Shown piece after piece: positions 48,456 to 60,981 of a stretch of DNA of 64,000 bases. A program made the translations under genes and the position numbers. Numbering within the stretch: the first letter of the stretch is position 1; every line of letters begins with the position of its first letter. The notes under the pieces were generated by a model. It was not told the DNA's origin. It saw only the letters and a program-made list of their open reading frames with translations, and ran no database searches. Source of the stretch: Mycobacterium branderi (GTDB lineage: Bacteria; Actinomycetota; Actinomycetes; Mycobacteriales; Mycobacteriaceae); contig NZ_AP022606.1 in assembly GCF_010728725.1 (NCBI RefSeq), positions 3,348,001 to 3,412,000 of the forward strand. Reading direction: 5' to 3'.

Positions 48456-50435
48456 ATGACGGAAGTCCGGCGGCGTGCGGTGGTGTGGCCGCTGCTGGTC
48501 GGCGTGGCCGCGCTGGCGGGCTGCACCACCGCTGGGATCGCGGCGTTGTCGCTGGCCGACGCGCTGAGCGCCACCGGGCTGCCCGATCCGGGCCCGGTGA
48601 CCACCCTTGGGCTGCCGTTCGTGCGGGCGGCCGGGGAAATCGCCGCGGTGCTGGCCGTGGGGTCGTTCCTGTTCGCCGCATTTCTGGTGCCGCCGCAGGA
48701 CAGCGGAGTGCTGGACGCCGACGGCTATCGCGCACTGCGGCTGGGCACGGTCGCCGCCGGGGCGTGGGCGGTGTGCGCGGCGCTGCTGGTCCCGCTGACC
48801 ATTTCCGACGTGTCGGGCCAGCCGCTGAGCGCCCACCTCAACCCGGTGAACCTCTGGTCGCTGGCCAGCCTGATCAACGTCGCCACGGCATGGCGGTGGA
48901 CCGCGTTTTTGGCCGCCGCGGTGATGCTGGCCAGTCTGCCGGTGCTGCGCTGGTCGCCCACGCCGGTGCTGCTCGCCGGGTCGCTGGTCACCTTGGTGCC
49001 GCTCGGGCTGACCGGGCACTCGTCGGCCGGCGGGTCACATGACCTGGCCACCAACAGCCTGCTGATCCACCTGGTCGCCGCCGGCCTGTGGGCCGGCGGT
49101 CTGCTGGTCCTGCTGGTCCACGCGATTCGCGGCGGCGAGCACACCGACCTGGCGGCGCGGCGGTTCTCGACGCTGGCGTTGTGGTGCTTTGCCGCGATGG
49201 CGCTCAGCGGAGTCGTCAACGCCCTGGTCCGCGTTGTTCCGGCGGACCTGCTGAGCACCGGCTACGGCCGGCTGGTGATCGCCAAGGTCGTCGCACTGTG
49301 TCTGCTCGGCGCCGTCGGCTGGCGCCAGCGCCGCGCGGGAGTCGTTGCGCTGCAAGCAGATTCAAGTGCGCGCTTTACTCTGGTCAGGTTGGCGGCAATC
49401 GAGGCCGCGGTGTTCGGCCTGACTTTCGGTATCGGCGTCGGGCTGGGCCGCACCCCGCCGCCACCGCCACCGATCCTCAACCCTTCGATACCGGAGGTCG
49501 CGATCGGCTACGACTTTGACGGGCCGCCCACGGTGGCCCGGGTGCTTTTCGACTGGCGCTTCGACCTGATCTTCGGCACCGCGGCGATCGTGCTCGCCGG
49601 GCTGTATCTGGCAGGGGTGCGCCGGCTTCGCCGCCGCGGCGACAGCTGGCCGCGGGGCCGGACGATCTCGTGGCTGCTGGGCTGCGCCGTGCTGCTGTTC
49701 GCGACATCGTCGGGAGTGGGCCGCTACATGCCGGCGATGTTCAGCATGCACATGGCCGACCACATGCTGTTGTCGATGCTGGTGCCGGTGCTGCTGGTGC
49801 TGGGGGCGCCGGTCAGCCTGGCGTTGCGGGCGCTGCCCCCCAGCGATCCGCCGGGCATGCGGGAATGGCTGCTGGCCGCGCTGCACAGCCGGCTCTCCCG
49901 GTTCCTCACCAACCCGGTGATTGCCACCGCGCTGTTCGTCGGCGGGTTTTACGGGCTCTACCTGGGCGGCATCTTCGACGCCGCGGCGGGCAGCCACGTC
50001 GGCCATCTGCTGATGAACGTGCACTTTCTGCTCAGCGGCTACCTGTTCTACTGGGTGGTGATCGGCGTCGACCCCACGCCGCGGCCGATCCCGCCGCTGG
50101 CCAAGGTGGCCGTGGTGTTCGCGTCGCTGCCGTTGCACGCCTTCTTCGGGGTGGTGCTGATGAGCACCCGCGATGTACTCGGCGAGAGCTTCTACCGGTC
50201 GCTGCATCTGAGCTGGCACGCCGACCTGCTCGGCGACCAGCGACTCGGCGGTGGAATCGCTTGGGCGGCAGGTGAATTCCCGCTGGTGATCGTGATGATC
50301 GCCTTGCTGGTGCAGTGGACTCGCAGCGACCAGCGCACTGCCCGGCGGCTGGACCGCGCCGCCGAGCGCGACGACGACGCAGAGCTGGCCGCCTACAACG
50401 CGATGCTGGCCGAGCTGGCCCGCCGCGACCGCTAG
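48456..50435 (+). CDS. CopD-CtaG fusion membrane protein (copper/cytochrome oxidase assembly)
   Basis: 659 residues from ATG 48456; TACGCT at 48444-48449 predicts a transcript starting exactly at this ATG. About fourteen membrane segments. The N-terminal half is CopD-like (copper resistance), with a conserved GHSSAGGSHD stretch, and the C-terminal half is a caa3-type CtaG domain with HMADHMLLSMLVPVLLVLGAP (read in parts) and further histidines in LSWHADLLGDQ. Such fusions are thought to handle copper for cytochrome c oxidase assembly; M. tuberculosis Rv0102 is of this type but lies elsewhere in the genome. A hairpin follows the stop. The location beside plsB2 is thus unusual relative to M. 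tuberculosis. Confidence 0.85.
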   Translation: MTEVRRRAVVWPLLVGVAALAGCTTAGIAALSLADALSATGLPDPGPVTTLGLPFVRAAGEIAAVLAVGSFLFAAFLVPPQDSGVLDADGYRALRLGTVAAGAWAVCAALLVPLTISDVSGQPLSAHLNPVNLWSLASLINVATAWRWTAFLAAAVMLASLPVLRWSPTPVLLAGSLVTLVPLGLTGHSSAGGSHDLATNSLLIHLVAAGLWAGGLLVLLVHAIRGGEHTDLAARRFSTLALWCFAAMALSGVVNALVRVVPADLLSTGYGRLVIAKVVALCLLGAVGWRQRRAGVVALQADSSARFTLVRLAAIEAAVFGLTFGIGVGLGRTPPPPPPILNPSIPEVAIGYDFDGPPTVARVLFDWRFDLIFGTAAIVLAGLYLAGVRRLRRRGDSWPRGRTISWLLGCAVLLFATSSGVGRYMPAMFSMHMADHMLLSMLVPVLLVLGAPVSLALRALPPSDPPGMREWLLAALHSRLSRFLTNPVIATALFVGGFYGLYLGGIFDAAAGSHVGHLLMNVHFLLSGYLFYWVVIGVDPTPRPIPPLAKVAVVFASLPLHAFFGVVLMSTRDVLGESFYRSLHLSWHADLLGDQRLGGGIAWAAGEFPLVIVMIALLVQWTRSDQRTARRLDRAAERDDDAELAAYNAMLAELARRDR

Positions 50436-50441
50436 CTTTTG

Positions 50442-50497
50442 TGCGCTGACTCTGCGTGTACCAGGAAAAAGTTCGAGTAGCTTGCCTGGTCAGCGCA
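50442..50497. terminator. Hairpin after the CopD-CtaG gene
   Basis: Arms TGCGCTGAC (50442-50450) and GTCAGCGCA (50489-50497) pair perfectly, and an inner CCAGG (50461-50465)/CCTGG (50485-50489) pair shares the same loop. It follows the stop by six bases, so a terminator is likely, though it may also lie in the leader of the ssb-like gene. Confidence 0.45.
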
Positions 50498-50623
50498 GAG
50501 CCAATGGCTATGCACAGTCGCGACATTCTGCACAGGGTCACCCGGTTGCGGCGCGACTCGTTCCTGCTTGTCGGCGGTCGGCGGCTCAATGGCGGCAGCA
50601 ACTCCAACCGAAAGGAATGAGCA

Positions 50624-51073
50624 ATGTTCGAAACCCCGCTGACCGTCGTCGGCAACATCGTGAACGATCTGCAGCGCCGCCAAGTCGGCGACCAGGAGGT
50701 GATCAAGTTCCGGGTCGCCAGCAACTCGCGCCGACGCGGCGCCGACGGCACCTGGGAGCCCGGTAACTCGCTGTTCGTCACCGTCAACTGCTGGGGCCGG
50801 CTGGTCACCGGCGTGGGCGCGTCGCTGCGGAAGGGTTCGGCCGTGATCGTGGTGGGACACGTCCACACCAGCGAATACGAGGACCGCGACGGCATCCGGC
50901 GCTCGACTCTGGAGATGCGCGCGACGTCCGTGGGTCCCGACCTGTCTCGCTGCATCGCCCACATCGAAAAGACGGTCGCAGTCGAAACGGACACCGCGAC
51001 TATCTCGGCAGCCGAAGCCGAGGCCGACGACGCCGAACCCGAGCCCGAGACCGGGTTGCCGCTATCGGCCTAG
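50624..51073 (+). CDS. Single-stranded DNA-binding protein paralogue (SsbB-like, Rv2478c-like)
   Basis: 149 residues; AAGGAATGAGC precedes ATG 50624. One OB-fold domain (about 1-110): TPLTVVGNIVNDL, IKFRVASNSRR, NSLFVTVNCWGRL and GSAVIVVGHVHTSEYEDRDG are the typical strands with aromatic DNA-stacking residues (Phe, Trp). The C-terminus is acidic (AEADDAEPEPE) but ends in TGLPLSA instead of the DDDIPF-type tip that recruits repair partners, so it is probably the second, non-essential SSB of mycobacteria and not the main replicative one. Confidence 0.9.
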   Translation: MFETPLTVVGNIVNDLQRRQVGDQEVIKFRVASNSRRRGADGTWEPGNSLFVTVNCWGRLVTGVGASLRKGSAVIVVGHVHTSEYEDRDGIRRSTLEMRATSVGPDLSRCIAHIEKTVAVETDTATISAAEAEADDAEPEPETGLPLSA

Positions 51074-51254
51074 GAGCGCCACCGCGGCAGGTGCCCGTCC
51101 GGCGACGACGAGCGCTGCGCAGCAGCGCGAGAAGGAGCCGGACCATCTGCCTAGGATGGTCGGCGAGCAACCTAGCGGCGATCGCAAGCGCGGCGAAGCC
51201 GGGCGGGCGGGTCGCCGCCATCAGACTCGCAAACCAGAGAGGTAACACTGCTGC

Positions 51255-52931
<1,677 letters not shown>

Positions 52932-52980
52932 GGTCGGCGATACCAGCGCTGGTACGCGTGCGTAGTCAGGAGCAGTCGGC

Positions 52981-55900
52981 ATGACGGGTGATCCGCGGGC
53001 TACCCGCGCCGACTGGACCCAATTCACGGCTGCGGACGACATCCCCGACTGGATCACGACCGCCTACGCCGACACCTACCGCGGCTCGCACGACGACGCC
53101 GCTGACACAGACCGGCCCGCCGGCCTGGTGGGCACGGCCCTGCTGGGCGCGCACTACCAACTGGGCCGGCACCGCCGTGCCGGGGAAAGCCGCGTCGCCG
53201 TCTATCCGGCCGACGATCCGGCCGGATTCGGCCCGGCACTGCAAGTCGTCACCGACCACGGCGCCATGCTGACCGATTCGGTCACCGTTCTACTCCACCG
53301 GCTCGGGGTGGCCTACGCGGCGATCATGACCCCGACATTCAGCGTGCACCGGGACGACACCGGAAATCTGCTCAGCGTCGAGCCGGCGACCGTCGAGGGC
53401 GCCGGGCCCGAGGAGACCTGGCTGCACGTGCAACTCTCGCCGTCGGTCGACCGCAAGGCCCTGGCAGAAGCCGCGCGCCTCCTGCCCGGCGTGCTCGCCG
53501 ACGTGCGCCGGGTCGCCGCGGATTCCGCCGCAATGAGCACTGCGCTGAAGGATCTGGCTACCGATGTAGAAACCGATGCCCAAGGCCGCTACCGGGGGTC
53601 CGATCGCCGGGATGCCGCCGCCCTGATGCGCTGGCTGGCCGATGGGCACTTCGTCCTGCTCGGCTACCAGCGTTGCGCGGTGCGCGACGGCCTGGTGACG
53701 ACCGACGAATCCAGCGGCCTCGGCGTGCTGCGCGGGCGCAAAAGCACCCGCCCGCGCCTGACCGCCGAGGGCGAATTGCTGGTGGTCGCCCAGGCGACCG
53801 TCGCCAGCTACCTGCGCTACGGGGCCTACCCCTACGTCATCGCGGTCCGCGAAAACGCGACGGGCGGCGCCCTCGAGCACCGCTTCATCGGCCTCTTCAC
53901 CGTCACCGCGATGAACGCCGACGTACTCGAGATCCCGATGATCTCCCGCCGGGTCCGCCAGGCACTGGACCTGGCCGGAACTGACGCCAGCCATCCGGGT
54001 CAGCTGCTGCTCGACGTCATCCAAACTGTCCCGCGCTCAGAGCTTTTCGCGCTGAGCGCGGCACAGCTGCTGTCGATGGCCAAGGCGGTGGTCGATCTCG
54101 GACCGCGGCGGCGCACACTGCTGTTCTTGCGTGCCGACCGCCTCGAGCACTTCGTGTCTTGCCTGGTGTACCTGCCGCGCGATCGCTACACCACCGCCGT
54201 CCGCTTGGAGATCGAAGACATCCTGGTCCGCGAGCTCGGCGGCACCAGCCTCGAATTCACCGCCCGCGTCAGCGAATCACCCTGGGCGCTCTTGCATTTC
54301 ATGGTCCGCCTGGCCGACGGACCCGGCAGCGTCGATACCTCGGAAGCAAATCGGCAACGAATCCAGGCGATGCTGACCCAGGCAACCCGCACCTGGTCCG
54401 ACCGGCTGCTCAGCGTCGCGGCCGAGGGCTCCGCCGTCTCCCAAACGGTGGCCGAGCATTACGCGGCGGCGTTCCCGGAGGCCTACAAACAGGCCGTCGC
54501 CCCGGTGGACGCCATCAACGACATCTTCGTCATCGAAGAGCTGGCCGAGAACTCGGTCAAGCTGGTGTTCTCCGACCATGACGAAGACGACGGGATAGCG
54601 CTGCTCAGTTGGTATTTGGGCGGACGGACGGCGTCGTTGAGCCGACTGCTGCCGATGCTGCAGTCCATGGGTGTGGTGGTGCTGGAGGAGCGTCCATTCA
54701 CCGTCACCCGGGCCGACGGGTTAGAGGTGTGGATCTACCAGTTCAAGATCTCGCCGCATCCCACGATTTCACTGGCCGCCGAGGGGCCCGAGCGGGAAGC
54801 CGCCGCGCAGCGGTTCGCCGACGCGGTGACCGCGATCTGGCAGGGCCGCGTGGAGATCGACCGGTTCAACGAACTGGTGCTGCGGGCGAACCTCACCTGG
54901 CAACAGGTCGAGGTGCTGCGCGCCTACGCGAAGTACTTGCGGCAGGCTGCTTTTCCCTACAGCCAGCCCCACATCGAATCGGTGCTCAACGAGAACCCGC
55001 ACACCGCAGCGGCGTTGGTGGCGCTCTTCGAGGCGCTGTTCGACCCGTCGGACACATCCACGAGCCGTGACGCGCAAGCGGCGGCCGCCGCCGTCACCGA
55101 GGACATCGACGCCCTGCAGAGCCTGGACACCGACCGGATCCTGCGGGCGTTCGCGTCGCTGATCCAGGCGACGCTGCGAACTAATTACTTTGTGACACGC
55201 AAAGATTCGGTGCGAGCCAAAAATGTGCTGTCGGTGAAGCTGGACGCCCAACTGGTCGACGAGCTGCCGCTGCCGCGGCCCAAGTTCGAGATCTTCGTGT
55301 ACTCGCCGCGTGTCGAGGGTGTGCATCTGCGCTTCGGCCACGTCGCGCGTGGCGGGCTGCGCTGGTCGGATCGCCGGGACGACTTCCGCACCGAGATCCT
55401 GGGCCTGGTCAAGGCGCAGGCCGTCAAGAACGCCGTCATCGTGCCGGTCGGCGCCAAGGGCGGATTCGTCGTCAAGCGGCCGCCGCTGCCCACCGGCGAC
55501 CCGGCCGGCGATCGCGACGCCGGCCGTGAGGAGGGCGTCGCCTGCTACAAGATGTTCATTTCCGGGCTGCTGGAGATCACCGACAACGTCGACCACACCA
55601 CCGGTGAGGTCAGCGCTCCACCCGAAGTGGTGCGCCGCGACGGCGACGACGCCTACCTGGTGGTCGCCGCCGACAAGGGCACCGCCGCGTTCTCCGATAT
55701 CGCCAACGACGTCGCCAAATCCTACGGTTTCTGGCTGGGCGACGCGTTCGCCTCCGGCGGGTCAGTCGGCTACGACCACAAAGCCATGGGCATCACTGCG
55801 CGCGGCGCGTGGGAAGCCGTCAAGCGGCACTTCCGGGAAATGGGCGTCGACACCCAAAGCGAGGACTTCACCGTCGTCGGCATCGGCGACATGAGCGGCG

Positions 55901-57786
55901 ACGTGTTCGGCAACGGCATGTTGCTGTCCAAGCACATTCGGCTGGTGGCGGCCTTCGACCACCGGCACATCTTCCTCGACCCGGATCCCGACGCGGCGCG
56001 CTCATGGCAAGAGCGGAAGCGGCTGTTCGAGCTGCCCCGCTCCAACTGGGGCGACTACGACACGTCGCTGATCAGCGAGGGCGGCGGGGTGTTCAGCCGC
56101 GAGCACAAGGCGATTCCGATCAGCGAGCAGGTCCGCGCCGCGCTGGGCATCGACGACGACGTCACCGAGATGGCGCCGCCCAACCTGGTGCGCGCGATCC
56201 TCAAGGCGCCGGTGGATCTGCTCTACAACGGTGGAATCGGCACCTACATCAAGGCCGAAACGGAGTCCGACGTCGACGTGGGAGACCGGGCCAACGACGC
56301 CGTGCGGGTCAACGCAAACCAGGTGCGGGCCAAGGTGATTGCCGAAGGCGGCAATCTCGGCGTCACGTCGCTGGGCCGTGTCGAGTTCGATCTGTGCGGC
56401 GGCCGGATCAACACCGACGCTCTTGACAACTCGGCCGGTGTGGACTGCTCCGACCATGAGGTCAACATCAAGATCTTGATCGACGCGCTGGTCACCGCCG
56501 GCAAGGTCAAGCCCGACGAGCGCACCGGGCTGCTGGAGTCGATGACCGACGAGGTCGCCGAATTGGTGTTGGCTGACAACGTCGACCAGAACGATCTGAT
56601 GGGCACCAGCCGGACCAACGCCGCAAGCCTGCTGCCGGTGCACGCCGACCAGATCCGCTACCTGGTCGCCGAACGCGGGCTCAACCGGGAACTCGAAGCG
56701 CTGCCGTCGGAGAAGGAGATTCACCGGCGCGCCGAAGCCGGCCTCGGGCTGACCTCACCCGAGCTCGCCACGCTGATGGCGCACGTCAAACTCGGACTGA
56801 AAGACGAACTGCTGGCCACCGACCTGCCGGACCAGGAAGTGTTCGTCGCCCGGTTGCCGACCTACTTCCCGACGGTGCTGCGGCAGCGATTCGGCAGCGA
56901 GATCCGCTCGCACCAACTGCGTCGCGAGATCGTTACGACCATGCTGGTCAACGATTTGGTGGACACCAGCGGCATCACGTACGCGTACCGGATCACCGAG
57001 GACGTCGGGGTGAGCCAGGTCGACGCCGTCCGCGCCTATGTTGCGACCGATGCGATTTTCGGAGTCGGGGAGATATGGCGGCAGATTCGGGACGCGGACG
57101 TGCCGGTTACGCTGTCCGACCGGATGACGCTGGATACCCGGCGGCTGGTCGACCGCGCGGGACGCTGGCTGCTCAACTACCGTCCGCAGCCGCTGGCGGT
57201 CGGTGCCGAGGTCAACCGATTCGCCAAGGATGTGAAGGAGCTGACGCCGCGGATGTCGGAGTGGCTGCGCGGCGACGACAAGGCGATCGTGGAAAAGGAA
57301 GCCGGTGAATTCATTTCGCAGGGCGCGTCCGAGGAGCTGGCCTACATGGTGGCCACCGGGCTGTACCGGTACAGCTTGCTGGACATCATCGACATCGCCG
57401 ACATCGACGACCGTGACGCCGCCGAGGTCGCCGACACTTATTTCGCGCTGATGGACCGCCTGGGTACCGACGGACTGCTGACCGCGGTGTCCGAACTGCC
57501 GCGCAGGGACCGGTGGCATTCGTTGGCCCGGTTGGCGATTCGCGACGACATCTACGCGTCGTTGCGGGCCTTGTGTTTCGACGTGCTGGCCGTGGGTGAA
57601 CCGGATGAAAGTGGGGAAGAGAAGATCGCCGAATGGGAACACACCAGCGCGTCGCGGGTCGAGCGGGCGCGCCGGACGCTCACCGAGATCTACGAGAGCG
57701 GCCAAAAGGATCTGGCGACATTGTCGGTGGCAGCGCGCCAGATTCGGCGTATGACACGAACGAGCGGACGGGGATCGTCAGGGTGA
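52981..57786 (+). CDS. gdh: NAD-dependent glutamate dehydrogenase, 180-kDa class
   Basis: 1601 residues, typical of the L_180 class, which oxidises glutamate to 2-oxoglutarate and ammonia. N-terminal ACT-like regulatory segments span roughly 1-500; the catalytic dehydrogenase core is about 700-1250, with [29 protein letters not shown] (substrate lysine region), [16 protein letters not shown], and [18 protein letters not shown] with the NAD-binding Rossmann motif. In mycobacteria the enzyme is inhibited by unphosphorylated GarA, linking it to Ser/Thr kinases PknG and PknB. Start ATG 52981 follows AGGAGCAG. Its stop overlaps the GTG of the next gene (GTGA), and a MIRU-type repeat follows. Confidence 0.96.
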   Translation: MTGDPRATRADWTQFTAADDIPDWITTAYADTYRGSHDDAADTDRPAGLVGTALLGAHYQLGRHRRAGESRVAVYPADDPAGFGPALQVVTDHGAMLTDSVTVLLHRLGVAYAAIMTPTFSVHRDDTGNLLSVEPATVEGAGPEETWLHVQLSPSVDRKALAEAARLLPGVLADVRRVAADSAAMSTALKDLATDVETDAQGRYRGSDRRDAAALMRWLADGHFVLLGYQRCAVRDGLVTTDESSGLGVLRGRKSTRPRLTAEGELLVVAQATVASYLRYGAYPYVIAVRENATGGALEHRFIGLFTVTAMNADVLEIPMISRRVRQALDLAGTDASHPGQLLLDVIQTVPRSELFALSAAQLLSMAKAVVDLGPRRRTLLFLRADRLEHFVSCLVYLPRDRYTTAVRLEIEDILVRELGGTSLEFTARVSESPWALLHFMVRLADGPGSVDTSEANRQRIQAMLTQATRTWSDRLLSVAAEGSAVSQTVAEHYAAAFPEAYKQAVAPVDAINDIFVIEELAENSVKLVFSDHDEDDGIALLSWYLGGRTASLSRLLPMLQSMGVVVLEERPFTVTRADGLEVWIYQFKISPHPTISLAAEGPEREAAAQRFADAVTAIWQGRVEIDRFNELVLRANLTWQQVEVLRAYAKYLRQAAFPYSQPHIESVLNENPHTAAALVALFEALFDPSDTSTSRDAQAAAAAVTEDIDALQSLDTDRILRAFASLIQATLRTNYFVTRKDSVRAKNVLSVKLDAQLVDELPLPRPKFEIFVYSPRVEGVHLRFGHVARGGLRWSDRRDDFRTEILGLVKAQAVKNAVIVPVGAKGGFVVKRPPLPTGDPAGDRDAGREEGVACYKMFISGLLEITDNVDHTTGEVSAPPEVVRRDGDDAYLVVAADKGTAAFSDIANDVAKSYGFWLGDAFASGGSVGYDHKAMGITARGAWEAVKRHFREMGVDTQSEDFTVVGIGDMSGDVFGNGMLLSKHIRLVAAFDHRHIFLDPDPDAARSWQERKRLFELPRSNWGDYDTSLISEGGGVFSREHKAIPISEQVRAALGIDDDVTEMAPPNLVRAILKAPVDLLYNGGIGTYIKAETESDVDVGDRANDAVRVNANQVRAKVIAEGGNLGVTSLGRVEFDLCGGRINTDALDNSAGVDCSDHEVNIKILIDALVTAGKVKPDERTGLLESMTDEVAELVLADNVDQNDLMGTSRTNAASLLPVHADQIRYLVAERGLNRELEALPSEKEIHRRAEAGLGLTSPELATLMAHVKLGLKDELLATDLPDQEVFVARLPTYFPTVLRQRFGSEIRSHQLRREIVTTMLVNDLVDTSGITYAYRITEDVGVSQVDAVRAYVATDAIFGVGEIWRQIRDADVPVTLSDRMTLDTRRLVDRAGRWLLNYRPQPLAVGAEVNRFAKDVKELTPRMSEWLRGDDKAIVEKEAGEFISQGASEELAYMVATGLYRYSLLDIIDIADIDDRDAAEVADTYFALMDRLGTDGLLTAVSELPRRDRWHSLARLAIRDDIYASLRALCFDVLAVGEPDESGEEKIAEWEHTSASRVERARRTLTEIYESGQKDLATLSVAARQIRRMTRTSGRGSSG

Positions 57787-58247
57787 CCGCCAGCGACGAT
57801 GCAGAGCGAAGCGATGAGGAGGAGCGGCGCATAGATACCACAGGATTCGTCGCACCGGTTCCGGTGCGCTGGTCGGACATCGACATGTACCAGCACATCA
57901 ACCACGCGACCATGGTCACGATTCTCGAAGAGGCCCGCGTCCCGTTCCTGCGCGAACCCTTTGGTGCCGACATCACCACGATCGGCCTGTTGATCGCCGA
58001 CGTGCGGGTGACCTACAAAGACCAGCTGCGCCTGGCGGATTCGCCGCTGCAGGTGACGATGTGGGTGAAGCGGTTGCGAGCGGTGGATTTCACCATCGGC
58101 TACGAGGTGCGCTCGGTCAACGCCGATCGGGCGTCCAAACCGGCCGTGATCGCCGAAACACAGTTGGCCGCAGTCCATATCGACGAACAGCGGCTGGTGC
58201 GGCTCACGCCGCAGCACCGGGAATATCTGCAACGGTGGCTGCGGTAG
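57783..58247 (+). CDS. Acyl-CoA thioesterase, 4HBT hot-dog family (Rv2475c-like), with repeat-encoded N-terminus
   Basis: 154 residues from GTG 57783, overlapping the gdh stop. The hot-dog thioesterase pattern is [27 protein letters not shown], split here by eye into [12 protein letters not shown] and the helix that follows, with the catalytic Asp in SDID. Residues about 4-16 ([13 protein letters not shown]) derive from a MIRU-type repeat. No other good in-frame start exists before the VPVRW core, so the protein either carries this acidic N-terminal extension or uses a rare start. Substrate unknown; such enzymes hydrolyse acyl-CoAs. It overlaps the next gene by 13 bp. Confidence 0.88.
   Translation: MTASDDAERSDEEERRIDTTGFVAPVPVRWSDIDMYQHINHATMVTILEEARVPFLREPFGADITTIGLLIADVRVTYKDQLRLADSPLQVTMWVKRLRAVDFTIGYEVRSVNADRASKPAVIAETQLAAVHIDEQRLVRLTPQHREYLQRWLR
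57792..57830 (+). repeat. MIRU-type interspersed repeat, gdh-thioesterase junction
   Basis: Identical over about 37 bp to the copy at 33022-33059 apart from its edges (AGCGACG... to ...GCGGCGC). It lies inside the predicted start of the thioesterase gene and supplies its first codons after GTG 57783. Confidence 0.8.
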
Positions 58248-58879
58248 CCGAGCGGGGGCTGTGGCTGGACCCGGCACACCGCGCGGATCTGGCGGCATTC
58301 GTCGAGCGGGCGTTGCGGCTGGACGACGCCGCGGTGATCCGGCTGCGCGCCCGCTCCGATCAGGTGGTGACCGCCTGGGTGGCCACGGGTTTCGACGTGC
58401 TGGCCAGCAGGGTGGTGGCCGGTATTGTGCGACCAGACGATTTGTCCGTGGCCGCAGACCAATTGGCGCGCGGGCTCTCGGCGATGGACAGTGCCGGCTA
58501 CGTCGATCCCGGCTTCCCGATGGATTCCGCGTGGCGCGGGGCATTGCCGCCTGAGAAGGGTTTCGCTCACCTCGACGATGTGCCGGCGCGGCTGATGCTA
58601 GATCTGGCGCAGCGTGGCGCCGCGTTGGCCAAGGAGCACGGCAGCGCCCACGGCCCTCCGGCGTCGCTGCTCGACCAGGAAGTGGTGCGGGTCAGCGCCG
58701 GCGACGTCAGCGTCGGTGTCCCGATGCGCTGCGTATTCGCCCTTACCGCAATGGGTTTCCTGCCGCAATCACCGGATGCCGTCGATGCCGACGAAATCGT
58801 CCGGGTTCGGATTCTGCCGACCTGGTTGCGGCTCGATGCGCGGTTCGGCTCGGTGTGTCGCCACCGCGTGCTGCTGTAG
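58235..58879 (+). CDS. Unknown conserved protein (Rv2474c-like)
   Basis: 214 residues from GTG 58235, overlapping the thioesterase end. I recognise it only by position, as the gene between Rv2475c and the glucosidase in M. tuberculosis. It is soluble, alpha-helical in the first half (ERGLWLDPAHRADLAAFVERALRLD) and more mixed at the end (VRILPTWLRLDARFGSVCRHR). No catalytic motif stands out. It is likely co-translated with the gdh-thioesterase unit. It converges on the alpha-glucosidase gene, four bases apart. Confidence 0.7.
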   Translation: MAAVAERGLWLDPAHRADLAAFVERALRLDDAAVIRLRARSDQVVTAWVATGFDVLASRVVAGIVRPDDLSVAADQLARGLSAMDSAGYVDPGFPMDSAWRGALPPEKGFAHLDDVPARLMLDLAQRGAALAKEHGSAHGPPASLLDQEVVRVSAGDVSVGVPMRCVFALTAMGFLPQSPDAVDADEIVRVRILPTWLRLDARFGSVCRHRVLL

Positions 58880-58883
58880 CGCC

Positions 58884-60449
58884 TTACACCAGCCACGCCG
58901 CGGCATTCGGCGGCAAATGACCGTCGGACACCGGCGTGCTGGCCAGCAATACATCACCGTCCGGCAGTCGCAGCGGTCGCTTGCCCGCGTTGAGTGCGCA
59001 CACCAGCCCACTCGGCCGCTTGAACATCAACGCTCCGCGCGGTGCGGGCAGCCACTCGATCTCGCTACCGCCGAATTCTTCACGCTGCCTTCGCAATTCG
59101 AGAGCACGACGGAAGAACGCCAACGTCGAGCCGGCGTCGGCCTGTTGCTTCTCGACGGTCAGCGCTGCCCACTGCGGCGGCATTGGCAACCAGGTGTCAG
59201 GCGTCGTCGAAAACCCGAACGGGGGAGTCTCACCGGACCATGGCATCGGAACGCGGCACCCGTCGCGTCCGCGTTCGGTGTGGCCGGAGCGTTCCCACGT
59301 CGGATCCTGCAGCACCTCGTCGGGCAGCTCGACGTTGGGCAGACCAAGCTCCTCGCCGTTGTAGATGAACGCCGCTCCGGGCAGTGCGAGCATCACCATC
59401 GCCATCGCCCGCGCGCGGTTCAGCCCCACCGCCCCGCCGCCATAGCGGGTGACCTCCCGGTCGACGTCGTGGTTGGACAAAGTCCAAGTGGGCGTGGCGT
59501 TCTCGATCGCCGCGGCAGCAAGCGAGTTCTCGATCGCGTCGCGGATGGCGGCGGCTCCGAAGCGCGCCTGCACCAGCCGGAAATTGAAGCCGAGGTGCAG
59601 CTCGTCGGCCCGCAGGTACTCCGCCCAGCGGGCGTTGTCGTAGACCCAGACCTCGCCGATGGTCACCGCGCCCGGATAGTCGTCGACCACCCGGCGGATG
59701 TCACGGTGAATCGCGTGCACGCCGGCGTGATTGAACCGCGGGTCGTCGTCTTTGTTGCGCAGCATCCGGTTGTTCTCGACCGACGCCATGTCCGGCAGGT
59801 CCGGCGGCTTGGCCATCCCGTGTGCCACGTCGATGCGAAAACCGTCGACCCCGCGTTCCAGCCAGAACCGCAACGTCTTCTCGAAATCGTCGAAAACCTC
59901 CGGGTTGTCCCAATTCAGGTCCGGCTGTTCGGCGTCGAACAGATGCAGATACCACTGCCCCGGGCTGCCGTCGGGTTCGACGACGCGGGTCCAGGCCGGC
60001 CCGCCGAACACCGACTCCCAGTTGTTCGGCGGCTCGGCGCCGCCGGGACCGCGGCCGTCGCGGAAGATGTAGCGCTTGCGCGCGTCGGTTCCGGGGCCCG
60101 CGGCCAGCGCGGCGGCAAACCACGGGTGCTGCGAGCTGGTGTGGTTGGGGACCAGGTCCATGGTGATCTTGATGCCGCGGTCGTGGGCCGCGGTGATCAG
60201 CCGCTCCAGGGCAGCTAGCCCGCCGAACAGCGGGTCGACGTCACGCGGATCGGCGACGTCGTAGCCGTGGTCGGCCATCGGCGACACGGTGACCGGGTTG
60301 ATCCAGATCGCGTCGATGCCCAGCTGCACCAGGTAGTCCAGGCGCGCCGTCACCCCGTCCAGGTCGCCGATGCCGTCGCCGTTGCTGTCGGCGAAGGAGC
60401 GGGGATAGACCTGGTAAAAGACTGCGTCGCGCCACCAGGGAGCCGCCAT
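58884..60449 (-). CDS. aglA: GH13 alpha-glucosidase (AglA-like, Rv2471-like)
   Basis: 521 residues from ATG 60449, which overlaps the glbO stop (ATGA) and directly precedes the family start WWRDAVFYQVYPRSF. GH13 regions are complete: DLVPNHTS, GFRIDVAHG with the nucleophile Asp, TIGEVWV with the acid/base Glu, and LSNHDVDR with the transition-state Asp. The QVYPRSFADSNGDGIGDL start and short loops fit the oligo-1,6-glucosidase/alpha-glucosidase subfamily, which releases glucose from maltose- or isomaltose-type ends in the cytosol. No signal peptide. Coupled translation with glbO, as in M. tuberculosis. Confidence 0.93.
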   Translation of the reverse strand: MAAPWWRDAVFYQVYPRSFADSNGDGIGDLDGVTARLDYLVQLGIDAIWINPVTVSPMADHGYDVADPRDVDPLFGGLAALERLITAAHDRGIKITMDLVPNHTSSQHPWFAAALAAGPGTDARKRYIFRDGRGPGGAEPPNNWESVFGGPAWTRVVEPDGSPGQWYLHLFDAEQPDLNWDNPEVFDDFEKTLRFWLERGVDGFRIDVAHGMAKPPDLPDMASVENNRMLRNKDDDPRFNHAGVHAIHRDIRRVVDDYPGAVTIGEVWVYDNARWAEYLRADELHLGFNFRLVQARFGAAAIRDAIENSLAAAAIENATPTWTLSNHDVDREVTRYGGGAVGLNRARAMAMVMLALPGAAFIYNGEELGLPNVELPDEVLQDPTWERSGHTERGRDGCRVPMPWSGETPPFGFSTTPDTWLPMPPQWAALTVEKQQADAGSTLAFFRRALELRRQREEFGGSEIEWLPAPRGALMFKRPSGLVCALNAGKRPLRLPDGDVLLASTPVSDGHLPPNAAAWLV

Positions 60450-60847
60450 CAGAACGGCGCGTTGACCAGCGAGTGCGCGGCCATTTCCAGGTAGTCGAGC
60501 AACTCTTTGCGGTGTGCGTCGTCGAGGGTCTGCGAGTCGATCGACGCGACCGCGATGTGCATGCACCGTAACCAGGCGTCGCGCTCGATCGGCGAGATGC
60601 GAAACGGGACGTGCCGCATCCGCAGCCGCGGATGACCGCGCCGTTCGGAGTAGGTGCGCGGCCCGCCCCAGTACTGCTCGAGGAACATCCGCAGCCGCTC
60701 CTCGGCGCCGGCCAGGTCGTCTTCGGGGTACACCTCACGCAGGATCTCGTCCTGCGGCACCAACTCGTAGAAGCGCGACACGATGGCATGAAAGGTCTCG
60801 GCGCCGCCGACGGCGTCGTAAAAGGACTGCTGTTGTACCGGTTCCAT
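60449..60847 (-). CDS. glbO: Truncated haemoglobin O
   Basis: 132 residues from ATG 60847. A group II truncated globin: SFYDAVGG at the start, Tyr40 (CD1) in REVYPEDDL, proximal His79 (F8) in RMRHVPF and Trp92 (G8) in RDAWLRCM, equivalent to Tyr36, His75 and Trp88 of M. tuberculosis trHbO. It binds oxygen tightly and is associated with membranes and redox or NO handling in mycobacteria. An in-frame extension upstream to 61048 is not expected. It lies head-to-head with the HNH gene, 134 bp apart, and is coupled to aglA. Confidence 0.96.
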   Translation of the reverse strand: MEPVQQQSFYDAVGGAETFHAIVSRFYELVPQDEILREVYPEDDLAGAEERLRMFLEQYWGGPRTYSERRGHPRLRMRHVPFRISPIERDAWLRCMHIAVASIDSQTLDDAHRKELLDYLEMAAHSLVNAPF

Positions 60848-60981
60848 CGCTTCCCATTGTGGGGCATCGCGGCGCCTGGTCGATGGCCCGCACCCGTTGT
60901 TCATCGGATTGACCAGCGCACACCGCCCAATTTGGCATGCGATCGGCGCCGAATCATGGTGGACTGTTCGGCGGAGGACGT

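Noticed and set aside
48456..48525. Lipobox-like LAGC near the N-terminus of the CopD-CtaG protein
   Set aside because: The segment is the first of many membrane helices in a polytopic protein; CopD/CtaG proteins are not lipoproteins, and no mature soluble domain follows.
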